Counted from the first letter of the stretch, positions 1-15,524 are shown. The stretch is DNA of 33,549 nucleotides from Deinococcus marmoris DSM 12784 (GCF_000701405.1 NZ_JNIV01000051.1:1-33549); one strand, 5' to 3'. A program made the numbers and translations. The notes: generated by a model not told the origin, from the letters alone.

Positions 1-306
1 AGCAGTCTGACCGCAAATGAAACCCTTGCGATCTATCAGAAACGATGGCCCGTAGAAGAATTTCACAAATCACTCAAGCAAAATGCCTCTCTTGGGAAGT
101 CGCCTGCCAGTACACCTGCATGTCAGATCAAACACATTCTCTGTTCATTCTACGGACATATCAAGCTGGAAAAATTGAAAATCATCCGCAAGGAAAATCA
201 CTTTGCGATGCGAACAAAGATGTATATCGCCGCTCTTAAAACTTCATACGAGGAATTACAAAGGCTGAGGCAGCAATCCGAGAATTTTCAAAACTCTGCC
301 GCGTAA
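1..306 (+). CDS. IS4-type transposase, C-terminal fragment
   Basis: The frame is open from base 1 to a TAA at 304-306, giving about 101 residues of a transposase C-terminus whose start lies outside the window. It shows the YREK signature of IS4-family DDE transposases with exact spacing (Y-x2-R-x3-E-x6-K) in the stretch beginning YQKRWPVEEFHKSLK, which includes the catalytic Glu. It continues with a Lys/Leu-rich tail ending in NSAA. AT content is higher than in the neighbouring genes, which fits a mobile element. The outer terminal repeat cannot be placed with certainty. This protein is of a different type from the transposase N-terminus at the right edge of the window, so the two are not halves of one gene. 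Confidence 0.8.
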   Translation, partial: SSLTANETLAIYQKRWPVEEFHKSLKQNASLGKSPASTPACQIKHILCSFYGHIKLEKLKIIRKENHFAMRTKMYIAALKTSYEELQRLRQQSENFQNSAA

Positions 307-420
307 GGTCAGTTCATTATTCACGCAAATCGTAGTCCCGGTGAGGTTGGTCGTTTTCGCGGAGGCCATGCCAAAAATCAATAAACAGCTCACAGATAGG
401 AATGTAAGGCGTGATTTCAT
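307..420 (-). pseudogene. 5' fragment of a secreted-protein gene cut by an IS
   Basis: Reading leftward from an ATG at 418-420, a short frame begins MKSRLTFLSVSCLLIFGMASA, a textbook signal peptide (basic n-region, hydrophobic core, A-x-A-like cleavage). About 20 mature residues follow before it runs into the IS remnant; the frame stops at 256-258. A strong Shine-Dalgarno (AAAGGGGGA) lies about 8 bp upstream of the ATG. The rest of the gene is missing, so its function cannot be told. The boundary with the IS is probably near 307-330 but no terminal repeat was identified. The good RBS plus signal peptide make this unlikely to be chance. Confidence 0.55.
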
Positions 421-651
421 ATTATTCCCCCTTTCCGACCGGAAAACAGCGCCATGATATACATGGTTTCGACCAGTTCTGCCCCTCTCAGGATGGGTCA
501 GGTTATAAAGACTTATATCTCAGAACTCTTACGAGACAAACGCCAATTTTGCCTAGGTTATTGGCTCTTGGTATTGATCCATCAACCTGTCCACCCCACC
601 CCCCTTTTGTCCCCCCCACGCCGCGCTATCCTCCCCTATCGCGCCTTCAAA

Positions 652-772
652 GCGCGGTCATCCAGAGCGTTCGAGGGTTTTTTCTGCCCACCGACGACGC
701 GGCAACCCGCCCCCATAACGGCAATGGTGCCTGACAGAAAAGCCTCCTGCTGGGGTGCGCCGACGATGGCGC
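652..772 (+). promoter_or_regulatory. SAM-I type riboswitch (metH leader)
   Basis: The leader carries the conserved core of the S-box riboswitch in order: TCATCCAGAG (658-667), GAGGG (673-677), TGCCC, then GACGACGCGGCAACC (693-707) and AATGGTGCC (723-731). A P1 helix can be drawn from GCGC (652-655) and CATC (659-662) with GATG (765-768) and GCGC (769-772). This class binds S-adenosylmethionine and usually promotes termination when SAM is plentiful, which fits the terminator downstream and the methionine synthase gene it precedes. Matches were judged by eye against the known consensus. A covariance-model search would decide between SAM-I and SAM-IV-like variants. Confidence 0.85.
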
Positions 773-834
773 GGGCAGGACGCGATGGCCGGAATCGGGC
801 GCTATGTGTTGAATTTGGGCGCATCAAGACTCTC

Positions 835-860
835 AGGCCGCACACGCGGTCTGTTTTTTT
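835..860 (+). terminator. Riboswitch expression-platform terminator
   Basis: A 7-bp stem AGGCCGC / GCGGTCT with loop ACAC is followed directly by GTTTTTTT. It lies between the SAM riboswitch aptamer and the metH start codon, so it is the likely transcription-attenuation switch rather than the end of an upstream gene. Confidence 0.85.
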
Positions 861-899
861 ATCAACACTGTGTTTTGATTACACACCCAGAGGTGAACC

Positions 900-4672
<3,773 letters not shown>

Positions 4673-4676
<4 letters not shown>

Positions 4677-5413
4677 CCCGCATCTCCATCGAACTCGTCC
4701 CCCGCTCGCGCTCCGGTTTAAGGGCCGAGCTGGCAACAGTGGCCGAACACCTGCCCGGCGCAGACACCATCAACATTCCCGACTTTCCGCGCTTTTCCAC
4801 GCGCTCATGGCATGGCTGCGGCTTTGCCCGCCCGCGTTACCGGGCCATTCCGCACATTCGGGCCGTTGATCTGAATCCGCGTGAGCCGTTGCCGATGGCC
4901 GAGCATCTGGAAGAACACGGCATCGACGAGGTCATCGTCATCACCGGGGACGCGCCCAGCGACATGCGCGCGAAGGTCTACAACGTGGACGCCGAGGCCG
5001 CCATCCGCCGCATTCGCCGGGAATTGCCACACCTGAAGATCTACGCGGGCCTGGACCCCTACCGCCAGTCGCTGTCGCGCGAGCAGGATTACCTGGAGCG
5101 CAAGCTGGAAGCCGGGGCCTGCGGCTTTTTCACCCAACCATTCTTCGATCTGCGTCTGATGGACGCCTACGCCGATCTGCTGCCCGAGGGCACAGAAGTC
5201 TGGTGGGGGGCCACCTCGGTCACCTCTGAAGGCTCGGAGGGGTACTGGCGCACGCGCAACCATGCGGTGTTCCCCCGGCAGTTTCAGCCCACGCTGGAGT
5301 GGAACCGCCGTTTTGCGAGCGAACTGCTGACCTTCGCCCGCGAGCGCGGCCAGCACGCCTATTTCATGCCCATCAAGGCGGACGTGGTGGAGTACCTGGG
5401 CGGCATCGTTTAG
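4673..5413 (+). CDS. metF: Methylenetetrahydrofolate reductase-like protein
   Basis: A 246-residue member of the MTHFR family, the flavoprotein that makes the 5-methyltetrahydrofolate used by MetH. Family features are visible: an N-terminal beta-strand [16 protein letters not shown] near residue 87, [16 protein letters not shown] near 150, and a [16 protein letters not shown] segment near 185. It is shorter than the usual roughly 290-300 residues, lacking some N-terminal and internal sequence, so the exact reaction is less sure than the family. The GTG start overlaps the metH stop codon (GTGA), placing it in the same SAM-controlled operon. No U-tracted terminator is obvious after it. Confidence 0.85.
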
Positions 5414-5453
5414 TCGTCCAAGCAATTCATAGGGGGGTGTTCACCCTTTGTGG

Positions 5454-5482
5454 TGGACATCTTAATTCATAATCATTATGAT
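5454..5482 (+). promoter_or_regulatory. katA promoter
   Basis: TGGACA (5454-5459) and TATGAT (5477-5482) are each 5 of 6 to the sigma-70 consensus and are separated by exactly 17 bp. The -10 lies inside the PerR-like palindrome, so a bound repressor would block RNA polymerase. The predicted start is near 5489, giving a leader of about 80 nt before the katA ATG. Confidence 0.75.
5467..5481. promoter_or_regulatory. PerR/Fur-type operator
   Basis: TCATAATCATTATGA is a perfect 7-1-7 palindrome and differs from the Bacillus PerR box TTATAATNATTATAA at only two symmetric positions. The palindrome extends outward (CTTAA / TTAAG) with one extra base on the left. It overlaps the katA -10 and stands out as AT-rich in high-GC DNA. 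The PerR-like gene lies just downstream of katA. Confidence 0.8.
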
Positions 5483-5570
5483 TAAGGGGACTGGGTGCGC
5501 AGGCGTACGCCCGGCTTTTCCCCATTCCGGCAGCCCGCCAACTGCCACCCCTCCCCAAGGAGTGTTCCCC

Positions 5571-7115
<1,545 letters not shown>

Positions 7116-7184
7116 AGCTGGTCAGCAGTGGAAGAACGGTGTGAGATTTTGCACTCTAGAATGGGGTCATGAACGTGGTGTGCC

Positions 7185-7634
7185 ATGACCCTCGCTGAAC
7201 TCCAGCGGCATCTGGAACGGCGGGGCCTGCGCACCACCCAGCCCCGCCTCCGGTTGCTGCAATTCTTCTCTCACACCGACGGGCACTTCACGCCGGAGGA
7301 GATCGCCGAACGCTTCCGGCTGGCCGGGGAACCCATTCCCATCGCCACGCTGTACCAGAATCTGCGCGTGTTCAGCGAGCATGGACTGATCGGTGAAGTG
7401 ATCGGCCACAGCGGCGAGGTGCGGTACGACACCAACCTGACCCCGCATTCGCATCTGCGGTGTGACCATTGCAGCAAGCTCCTGGACGTTTTCCTGAGTC
7501 TTCCTGACCTGCAACCTCAGGGTCAGGGCCACGACTGGCAGATCACCGGGGCCAGGGTGGAGTTGCAGGGTATCTGCCCGGACTGTCAGGCGGCAGACTC
7601 TCTTCAACTGACGCCGACACTCGAATCAGACTGA
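7185..7634 (+). CDS. perR: Fur-family regulator, PerR-like
   Basis: A 149-residue metal-dependent repressor with an N-terminal winged helix (about 1-80: RRGLRTTQPRLRLLQFF, then HFTPEEI) and a C-terminal dimer domain. Two CxxC pairs (C93/C96 and C131/C134) are the structural zinc site. At the position that separates PerR (Asp) from Fur (Glu) it has D82 in VRYDTNLTPHSHLRC, and a His (GHFTPEEI) is in the place of the oxidised His37 of Bacillus PerR. Together with the PerR box at katA 69 bp upstream of its start, this supports peroxide sensing over iron sensing. No convincing SD precedes the ATG. A 9-codon frame (ATG at 7169) overlaps it and may be chance. Confidence 0.88.
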   Translation: MTLAELQRHLERRGLRTTQPRLRLLQFFSHTDGHFTPEEIAERFRLAGEPIPIATLYQNLRVFSEHGLIGEVIGHSGEVRYDTNLTPHSHLRCDHCSKLLDVFLSLPDLQPQGQGHDWQITGARVELQGICPDCQAADSLQLTPTLESD

Positions 7635-7639
7635 AGAAT

Positions 7640-7680
7640 CTCCGCCACAGCATTCGCGCTCTGGCGGAGGTTGTGTTTTC
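7640..7680. terminator. Bidirectional terminator between perR and DUF4139 gene
   Basis: CTCCGCCA (7640-7647) and TGGCGGAG (7662-7669) form an 8-bp stem followed on the plus strand by GTTGTGTTTTCT. It sits between two convergent genes and can serve both. Confidence 0.75.
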
Positions 7681-7685
7681 TCAGC

Positions 7686-8984
7686 TTACGAGTTGTCCAC
7701 CACCACCGTGAAACTCTTGCTGGCCTTGCCCTTGGCGGGAACGTCCACCTTCAGGCTGGCAATGCCTCCGTTCTTGGTGGGCGCGGCGCTGTCGATGATG
7801 ATGACCCGCCCGCCGACGCGCTCAGTGATCTCGGCTCGTATGGAACGGTCCTTGCTGCTCTCGAAGGCATAGGTGACCTTGTAAGTGGTCTTGACCACCT
7901 CACCCTTACTGTTTTTGGCCTGATTGACGGTCTGCACCGTGCGGGTGTATTCCACATCGGGGTCATCGCCCAGACTGAACTCCACCGTGCCGCCCTCGCG
8001 GGTTTCGTCCAGTCGGGTCTGGCCCACCAGACGGCCCTCCTCGCGCACGGTGATCGGGCCAGCGGGCAGGCGGGCGTCGGCCTTGAAGCGGTAGGAACGG
8101 TCCAGCGTACCCGTCTGGGTGGCGACATTGAAGTAAGTGTTGAGACCCACGTAGCGCTCGAAATTGGTCAGCTTGGGCGTCAGGAACGGCAGGGTCACCA
8201 CGCTGTTGGCGGGCAGCGTGAATGGGGTGGACAGCGCGTAGCGGTACAGGCCGCGCAACTCGGAGCCGCCGCTGATCTTGGGGGCCTGCGAGGTGATGGG
8301 GGCCGGGGCCGCCCGCATCACCATGTCCGCCGCCTCGAAGTTGGCCTGGGCGTTCGGATTGGCCTGGATACTCACGTCGCCGGAATACAGTTCGGTGTCC
8401 TTCACGTCGTACGGCAGTTCAGTGGTGTTGCGAATGTCGGCCAGGGCGGAGAGTTGCGCGCCCGCAGTGCTGGCCTTGAGCGTGTAGCGCGGCGACCAGC
8501 CCACGCTGCGGGTCAGGTAGACCAGCGTGCCGCTTCCCGCTTTCGGCAGGTTGTAGGTCAGCGTCTGCGAGGGGCTGACGGGATTGGTGGGCGGCGGTGT
8601 ATCGAAGCGCAGTTGCTCGTAACGCACGTTGAAATACCGCCCTGCCGCATCCTTGACCAGCAGATCGCTGGCACGGACCAGGGTCACAGGTTCGGTCTTT
8701 TCGCCGTCTGGCGTCGCCTTGACCAGATACACCGTCTTGCCTTCCAGCCCACTCAGCCAGTTGGCCTCCAGCTTCTGCACGGCGCTGCCGAAGGCCAGCC
8801 CGTCCAGTTCCAGCGAGCCGGGCAGCACGTTCTGCCATGCCTGCTGCGGCAGCGACACGTTCAGCGTATTGCCCGTACTGGTCACCGGCTGCCGCACCTC
8901 AGCGAATGAGGGATAGATACGCAGGTTGGTGGCATTTGCCGTTCCCAGAGCCAGGGCAGCGGCCAGCAGCAGTGTCGTTTTCAT
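7686..8984 (-). CDS. Secreted DUF4139-type protein
   Basis: A 432-residue exported protein. The first 18-20 residues (MKTTLLLAAALALGTANA) form a signal peptide with an ANA-T cleavage site and no lipobox Cys. The rest is beta-rich and looks like the DUF4139 family, with a segment around 165-200 (YLTRSVGWSPRYTLKAS, ALADIRNTTELPYDVKDTELYSGD) that is typical: a WSPRY motif, then internal strands and NTT..D..D..L.L..G. The family's function is not established; an envelope role is inferred from export. No clear SD is seen before the ATG, and translation could be leaderless. It is convergent with perR and lies just upstream, on the same strand, of nothing else. Confidence 0.75.
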   Translation of the reverse strand: MKTTLLLAAALALGTANATNLRIYPSFAEVRQPVTSTGNTLNVSLPQQAWQNVLPGSLELDGLAFGSAVQKLEANWLSGLEGKTVYLVKATPDGEKTEPVTLVRASDLLVKDAAGRYFNVRYEQLRFDTPPPTNPVSPSQTLTYNLPKAGSGTLVYLTRSVGWSPRYTLKASTAGAQLSALADIRNTTELPYDVKDTELYSGDVSIQANPNAQANFEAADMVMRAAPAPITSQAPKISGGSELRGLYRYALSTPFTLPANSVVTLPFLTPKLTNFERYVGLNTYFNVATQTGTLDRSYRFKADARLPAGPITVREEGRLVGQTRLDETREGGTVEFSLGDDPDVEYTRTVQTVNQAKNSKGEVVKTTYKVTYAFESSKDRSIRAEITERVGGRVIIIDSAAPTKNGGIASLKVDVPAKGKASKSFTVVVDNS

Positions 8985-9044
8985 ACACGCATAGTTGCCG
9001 ATGCCACTTTATGAGATATGAGAGGGCCAGTCAGACAGGAATTA

Positions 9045-9074
9045 GAAAAGTCCGCCCCACGCGGGAGGCGGACT
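9045..9074 (-). terminator. Terminator of the peptide ABC operon
   Basis: On the minus strand AGTCCGCC / GGCGGACT pair over a 10-nt loop and run into TTTTCT. It lies just beyond the stop codon of the last ATPase gene and is a standard Rho-independent terminator. Confidence 0.85.
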
Positions 9075-9090
9075 GTTGGTGGTCAGGAGC

Positions 9091-10118
<1,028 letters not shown>

Positions 10119-10122
<4 letters not shown>

Positions 10123-11177
10123 GCGGTCACCCCCTGATCGGCCTTGGCAAATTCCTGCCAGCGAATACAGCGGGCCATGTGGCCGCCGCCAGTGTCTTCC
10201 AGGGCGGGCACCGCCTTGGAACAGTCGGGGATGGCAAACTTGCATCTCGGCTCGAAGGCGCAGCCGGGGGGCAGGTTCAGCGGGTTGGGCACGTTGCCGG
10301 GAATGGCTTCCAGGCGTTTGCGTGGCGTACCGGGAACGTGTGCGTCGATTCCGGGGCGCGGGATGCTGTTGAGCAGGCCCATGGTGTAGGGGTGACGCGG
10401 CGCTTTGAAGATCTCCACGACATCGCCCTCTTCCACCACGCGTCCGCCGTACATGACCACCACGCGGTCCGCCATCTCGGCCACCACGCCCAGGTTATGG
10501 GTGATGAACAGGATGCTCATGCCGATGTCTTTTTGCAGCTTGCGCATCAGGTCCAGAATCTGCGCCTGGATGGTCACGTCCAGCGCCGTCGTCGGCTCGT
10601 CGGCAATCAAGAGCGCGGGGTTGCAGCTCAGGGCCATCGCGATCATCACGCGCTGGCGCATCCCGCCGGAGAGCTGATGGGGATACTCGTTGACGCGCTT
10701 TTCGGGGGCGGGGATGCCCACGAACCGCAGCATGTCGGTGGCCGCGCCCATCGCGTCCTTGCGGTTCTTGTCCTGGTGCAGCATCACCGCCTCGGCGATC
10801 TGGTCGCCCACGGTGTACACCGGGTTCAGGCTGGTCATGGGTTCCTGAAAGATCATGGCAATGTCGTTGCCGCGAATCTTGCGCATCTCGGCTTCGGACA
10901 GTTTCACGATGTCGCGGGGGTTGCCGTCGGTCCCGGAGAACACGATCTCGCCGCCCGCAATCTCGCCCGGCGGCATCGGGATCAGGCGCATGATGCTCAG
11001 GCTGGTCACACTCTTGCCCGAGCCAGATTCGCCCACCACGGCCAATGTCTCGCCCTTGTTGATGTGGAAGGTCACGCCGTCCACGCTCTTGACGACCCCG
11101 TCGTCGGTGTTGAAGTAGGTCTTCAGGCCGTTCACGGCCAGCAGCACCTCAGCCTTATGGGTGGCGTGATCGGTCAT
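10119..11177 (-). CDS. Peptide ABC importer, ATP-binding protein (DppD/OppD type)
   Basis: A 352-residue ATPase, partner of the next gene. It has Walker [10 protein letters not shown]-loop [17 protein letters not shown], signature SGGMRQRV, Walker [13 protein letters not shown] and switch His in ITHNLGVV. The C-terminal extension has the Cys-rich [15 protein letters not shown]. The start at 11177 is chosen because GGAGG precedes it by 5 bp; a longer frame starts 12 codons upstream without such a site. A 73-bp gap separates it from the permease gene. Confidence 0.92.
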
Positions 11178-11250
11178 TTTTCCTCCATTGTTCGCACGTC
11201 TCGCATCATACATGCCTGAGACACAGTTCTCGCTGTTTGGGTCATGGTCC

Positions 11251-12399
11251 TCACTGCCGCTTGCGCGGGTCGAAGGCGTCGCGCAGGCCGTCGCCCAGAA
11301 GCTGGAAGCAGCCCACCGTGAACACGATGAAGAAGCCGGGGATCAGCACCCAGGGCCGCGAGTTCAGGCTGGACAGCCCGCCCTCCTGTGCCTGCGCCAG
11401 CAGACTGCCCCAACTGACGTAGGGTTCCACCGCACCGACGCCCAGGAAGCTCAGGCCGGATTCCAGCAGGATGAAGCCGGGAATGCTCAGCGACAGGGTC
11501 ACGATGATGTAGGTGGTCATGGTGGGCAGCATGTGCCGCCACATCACGCGGTTGTCGCTTGCGCCCAGCGCGCGGGCCGCCGACACGAAGTCCTGCTCGC
11601 GCACGCTGAGCAGTTGCCCGCGCGTGACACGCGCCAGCCCGCCCCAGCCGATGAACGCCAGAATGCCCAGGATCACGTACAGCGCGAAGATGGGATTGAT
11701 GTCCTGCGGAAACACCGAACGCAGCAGCAGCAGCAGAAACAGGTAGGGAATAGCCGAGATCACTTCCACAAGGCGCATGATCACGGTGTCCACGAAGCCG
11801 CCGAAGAACGCGGCCAGCGCGCCCATGAACAGCCCGATCACCGTGCTGAGCAGCACCGCCACGACGCCGATGGTCAGACTGATCTGCGAGGCGTACAGCG
11901 TGCGGGTAAACAGGTCACGCCCCAGCGCCTCACCGCCAAACAGGAAAACGTTGCAGTCAGGCTTTTCCTGTCCAGTCCCGAATAGATGCAGGTTGCCGGG
12001 GATCAGGCCCAGGATCTTGTATTCCGCGCCGCGTACCCCGAAGTAGATCGGGCACTGCTCGGCGGTGGGCTTGTACTCGTTGACGAAAGTGTCCATGTTC
12101 AGTTCCTGGCCGTACTTGAACACGAAGGGCCGGGTGAACGCGCCCGTGGCAGGATCACGGAACTCGATGGGCGTGGGCGGATGAAAGCGCGTGATGTTGG
12201 ACGTGGAGTAACTCGACAACCCATCCGGCGCAATGAATGGAGCGAAGATAGCCAGAACGTAGACCAGGATCAGCAGCACACCGCCGGTCTGGGCCAGCCG
12301 ATTTTTGCGGAACTGGCCCCAGGCCACGGAAAATTGCGACTGGCCCAGCGAACGGCGATCTGTCTTTTGCGGGGTAGGAGTAGGAGCAGCAGCGGTCAT
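11251..12399 (-). CDS. Peptide ABC importer, permease (DppC/OppC type)
   Basis: A 382-residue inner-membrane permease. After a Pro/Thr/Ala-rich N-terminal tail comes a first membrane segment ([19 protein letters not shown]), a long periplasmic region (about 65-165) with two Cys, and then the five-helix core. The cytoplasmic EAA loop is seen in [24 protein letters not shown]. The periplasmic insertion is larger than in most DppC proteins, where about 280-300 residues is usual. GAGGTGA lies 2-8 bp before the ATG. Confidence 0.92.
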   Translation of the reverse strand: MTAAAPTPTPQKTDRRSLGQSQFSVAWGQFRKNRLAQTGGVLLILVYVLAIFAPFIAPDGLSSYSTSNITRFHPPTPIEFRDPATGAFTRPFVFKYGQELNMDTFVNEYKPTAEQCPIYFGVRGAEYKILGLIPGNLHLFGTGQEKPDCNVFLFGGEALGRDLFTRTLYASQISLTIGVVAVLLSTVIGLFMGALAAFFGGFVDTVIMRLVEVISAIPYLFLLLLLRSVFPQDINPIFALYVILGILAFIGWGGLARVTRGQLLSVREQDFVSAARALGASDNRVMWRHMLPTMTTYIIVTLSLSIPGFILLESGLSFLGVGAVEPYVSWGSLLAQAQEGGLSSLNSRPWVLIPGFFIVFTVGCFQLLGDGLRDAFDPRKRQ

Positions 12400-12405
12400 T
12401 TCACC

Positions 12406-13386
12406 TCACCCGACCTTGATGCGTGGGTCGACCACGGCCAGAAGAATGTCGGAAAGGGCGTTGCCGATGATCAGCAGGATCGTGGAAATGACCGTGAAAC
12501 CCGCGATCAGGTACAGGTCCGACGCGGTGATGGCGGTCAGCAGCATGGGCGTGATTCCCGGATAGGCGTACACCACCTCCACGAACCCTGCCCCGCTGAT
12601 GGCGGCGGGCAGCAGGCCCCCGATGCCCGCAATGATGGGCAGAATGGCGTTGCGGAAGGTGTGCTTCCAGATGGCGGTACGCTCGCTGACGCCCTTGGCC
12701 CGCGCGGTGCGGATGTAATCCGAACGCATCACTTCCAGCATCAGGCCCCGGATCACGCGGGTCAGGCCCGCCGCGTCCGTGATCGCCAGCACCGCCGCCG
12801 GAATCAGCAGATGGCTCAGCACGTCCCAGAACTTGCCCAGCGCCGAGAGCTGATCGTAATTGCCGCTGGTCATGCCGCCCAGCGGAATATCCCAGCCGGT
12901 GGCGTTGCGGACTTGCAAGATCAGGTAGATCACGATCAGGAACAGGAAGAAACTGGGAAAGCCCAGCAGGAAATACAGCACCACGTTGATGGACTTGTCG
13001 CCAAGACTGTTCTGCCGCACCGCGCCGTACACACCGATGGGAATGGCGATGGCGTAGAAAAACACCAGGTTGAGCAGCACCAGATACACCGAGTTGACGA
13101 TGCGGGGCCAGATCACGGGCAACACTGGCTGGGTGTACTGGAAAGACAGGCCGAAATCGCCCTGCAACAGGTTCTTCATCCAGTAGAAATACTGGACATA
13201 GACGGGTCTGTCCAGACCAAAGTTCGCGCTGAGGTTGGCGAGTTGCTGCTCACTGATGCCGGGGTTGAGGCGGGCCGGGGTCAGAAAGTCGCCGGGTGCC
13301 AGTGAGATCACGAAGAAGATCAGCACGCTGGCGAGCAGCAGCGTGGGGATGGCCTGAAAAAAGCGCCGGATTAAAAATGGAAACAT
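12406..13386 (-). CDS. Peptide ABC importer, permease (DppB/OppB type)
   Basis: A 326-residue permease with six predicted membrane segments, starting with RRFFQAIPTLLLASVLIFFVISLAPGD, the family's typical N-terminus. The EAA loop is DYIRTARAKGVSERTAIWKHTFRNAILPI, followed by GAGFVEVVYAYPG, both hallmarks of the family. Its stop is 6 bp before the second permease gene. An SD (GGAGAAAGG) precedes the ATG. It pairs with the other permease to form the channel. Confidence 0.93.
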   Translation of the reverse strand: MFPFLIRRFFQAIPTLLLASVLIFFVISLAPGDFLTPARLNPGISEQQLANLSANFGLDRPVYVQYFYWMKNLLQGDFGLSFQYTQPVLPVIWPRIVNSVYLVLLNLVFFYAIAIPIGVYGAVRQNSLGDKSINVVLYFLLGFPSFFLFLIVIYLILQVRNATGWDIPLGGMTSGNYDQLSALGKFWDVLSHLLIPAAVLAITDAAGLTRVIRGLMLEVMRSDYIRTARAKGVSERTAIWKHTFRNAILPIIAGIGGLLPAAISGAGFVEVVYAYPGITPMLLTAITASDLYLIAGFTVISTILLIIGNALSDILLAVVDPRIKVG

Positions 13387-13458
13387 GCCTTTCTCCGCTC
13401 AGCTCTGGGGAATGTTGGTGAGGGGCCGGAAGTAGCAGCGCCCACAGGTCATCAAGAA

Positions 13459-13491
13459 GGGGGGCAGTCCGCCCACAGCAGACCACCCCCC
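13459..13491 (-). terminator. Intercistronic hairpin after the binding-protein gene
   Basis: An 11-bp stem (GGGGGGTGGTC / GACTGCCCCCC on the minus strand, with three G-T pairs) closes an 11-nt loop. No U-tract follows, so it is more likely an mRNA stabiliser or partial attenuator. Such hairpins commonly keep binding protein in excess over permeases. Confidence 0.5.
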
Positions 13492-13512
13492 CGAAGGAAA
13501 AACGTGGCTGGA

Positions 13513-15291
13513 TTACTTGATGAAGGTCAGCGCGTTGTCCCGCGCAAGGTAGTACGCATTCATCAGGTCCGCCGGGTATTCGCCGCCCACCCGCTCATTG
13601 AACGTGACGTGGTAGTTGGTTCCCACCAGGTAAGTGATGGGCTGGAGTTCGCCCTCGGTCTTCATCAGCGTGCCGCCGATGGCCAGACGCTTGGCCGTGT
13701 TCAGCTCGGCATCACCCTGGTAGTACAACTTGGTCATCAACTGTTCCTGACTGGTCAGGCATTTGCCGTCGGTCGGGTTGTTATAGCTGTGCAGGTTGGT
13801 TCCACACGGCACCACGTTCTGTCCGAAGGACCACACGTTGTCGCCGCCGGTCAGGCCCAGCAGGATCGCGTCAAAGGGACGGTTCTCGCCCTTGGCGGTC
13901 AGTTGACCCACCAGCGTGTTGAAGTCGATGGGCGTGAAGTTCACCTTGACGCCCACTTTCTTGGCCTCATCGGCAAAGATGCGGCCCAATTGCTCACGGG
14001 TGGTGTTGCCCGAGTTGGTGGCCAGGTTGAACTCCAGTACCTTGCCGTCCTTGCCGGTCAGGAAGCCCTGGGCATTCTTCTTGGTGTAGCCGATCTGGGC
14101 CAGCAGCTTGGTCGCCTGGGCCAGATCGTACTTGTACTGCGGCGCTCCAGCTTTCAGGCCAGCGTCAATCTGCGCTTTGAAAATGGGGTAGGTGCTGAAA
14201 TACGTCTCGCTGCCCAGGCCGCCCAGCGCCAGCTTGACCATGGCGTCACGGTTGGCGATGTGGCTCATGGCGCGGCGGAAACGCACGTCGCGGAACAGCG
14301 TCTGCTTGGCAGGATCACCAGTCTTGTTCCAGTTGTACGTGATCCATGAAGAGGTCGCGTTCGGGCTGACGTTGGCCTTCAGGTAAGCTTTGAGGGTGCC
14401 GCCGTCAATGGCCTTCTTGATCTGGGCCAGATCGTCAGCGTTGCGCGGCCCGAACGTATCGGTCTGCCCGGCCAGGTAAGCGGCCAGCCCAGCGTTCAGA
14501 TCCCCCACGATACGGAAGGAATATTTATCCAAGTAAGGCAGCGCGTTGCCCCTGCTGTCCTTGTTCCACTCGCCGTAGAACTTGTTGGCCTTCAGCACGG
14601 CGCGTTCGCCCGCCCTGTAGCTTTCCATGGTCCAGGCACCGGGCGAAACGATCTCGCTCGGGTTGGTTGACAGACCCCACAGCTTCTTGACGGCCTCCGC
14701 GCCTCCATCCTTGTACGCCTTGCCGAACACATGGTCGGGCCAGGGCGTGAAGCTCATCAGCACCAGAGCCTTGCTGCTCTGCACCGGGAAGTCAAATTGC
14801 AGCGTCATGGCATTAATCTTCTTGATGACAATGGGCTTGTCGTTCAGGAAGAAGTTGTCATAGGTGTTGCTGCCGACCTTGTCGTCGGTGTGGATTTTCC
14901 AGGTGGTGATCCAGTCGTCGGCAGTAATGGCCTGACCATCGCTGAACTTCATACCTGGGCGAATCTTGACCACGAAGCGCTTGTTGTTGTTGCTGACCAC
15001 GGCGGGGCTGTCGGCCATTTTTGGAATGAACTCGTCGTTGCGAGGGTCCTGAGTAAACAGACCTGTGCCCTCAGACATCTGCGTAGGCAGGCTGGGAGAC
15101 TCAGCGCTGGTGAACGGATTAATCGTCTTAAAATCTGAGATGGTCAGGTTGCGGAATTCGCCGCCGCGCTTGTTGGCGGTGTTCTGCTCGCCGGTCCAGG
15201 CGGCGGGGTAGACGAAGGGGGCGGCGACCGAAGTGGTCACGGTCATGGCCAGGGCCAGGAACAGGGCATTTTTAAACGGAACTTTCTTCAT
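13513..15291 (-). CDS. Peptide ABC importer, substrate-binding protein (family 5)
   Basis: A 592-residue secreted solute-binding protein. A signal peptide (MKKVPFKNALFLALAMTVTTSVAA) lacks a lipobox. The mature part has the family 5 landmarks: ADSPAVVSNNNKRFVVKIRPGMKFSDGQAITADDW near residues 95-130, and FRDVRFRRAMSHIANRDAMV near 365. The start at 15291 is set by GGAGG 6 bp upstream and by the signal peptide; the longer frame starting at 15438 overlaps the promoter and is rejected. It is the first gene of the operon. The transported peptide type cannot be told. Confidence 0.92.
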   Translation of the reverse strand: MKKVPFKNALFLALAMTVTTSVAAPFVYPAAWTGEQNTANKRGGEFRNLTISDFKTINPFTSAESPSLPTQMSEGTGLFTQDPRNDEFIPKMADSPAVVSNNNKRFVVKIRPGMKFSDGQAITADDWITTWKIHTDDKVGSNTYDNFFLNDKPIVIKKINAMTLQFDFPVQSSKALVLMSFTPWPDHVFGKAYKDGGAEAVKKLWGLSTNPSEIVSPGAWTMESYRAGERAVLKANKFYGEWNKDSRGNALPYLDKYSFRIVGDLNAGLAAYLAGQTDTFGPRNADDLAQIKKAIDGGTLKAYLKANVSPNATSSWITYNWNKTGDPAKQTLFRDVRFRRAMSHIANRDAMVKLALGGLGSETYFSTYPIFKAQIDAGLKAGAPQYKYDLAQATKLLAQIGYTKKNAQGFLTGKDGKVLEFNLATNSGNTTREQLGRIFADEAKKVGVKVNFTPIDFNTLVGQLTAKGENRPFDAILLGLTGGDNVWSFGQNVVPCGTNLHSYNNPTDGKCLTSQEQLMTKLYYQGDAELNTAKRLAIGGTLMKTEGELQPITYLVGTNYHVTFNERVGGEYPADLMNAYYLARDNALTFIK

Positions 15292-15409
15292 GTGAATCCT
15301 CCAGAAAAAGGGGTGTGTTCGGCAGCGTTCAAGGTGGTATCTGGAAATGGCGGCGTTCCGGCGGAGGCCGGACGCTTGACCGAGTTGTCGTGGGGTTTCC
15401 AGCGCGGTC

Positions 15410-15438
15410 AATATATGAAGTGGCCTAGTCAAGGTCAA
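15410..15438 (-). promoter_or_regulatory. Promoter of the peptide ABC operon
   Basis: On the minus strand TTGACC (15433-15438) and TATATT (15410-15415) are separated by 17 bp. Both are 5 of 6 to consensus. They lie about 120 bp upstream of the binding-protein ATG. A second TTGACT directly follows the first but with poor spacing. Confidence 0.75.
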
Positions 15439-15524
15439 GCATGAAATCGCCTTTCTTTACCTGCAAAAGAATTTGGCTCATAAAACCTATCATTTGAAAG
15501 GTAAAAATGGGCAGAACAACCAGT

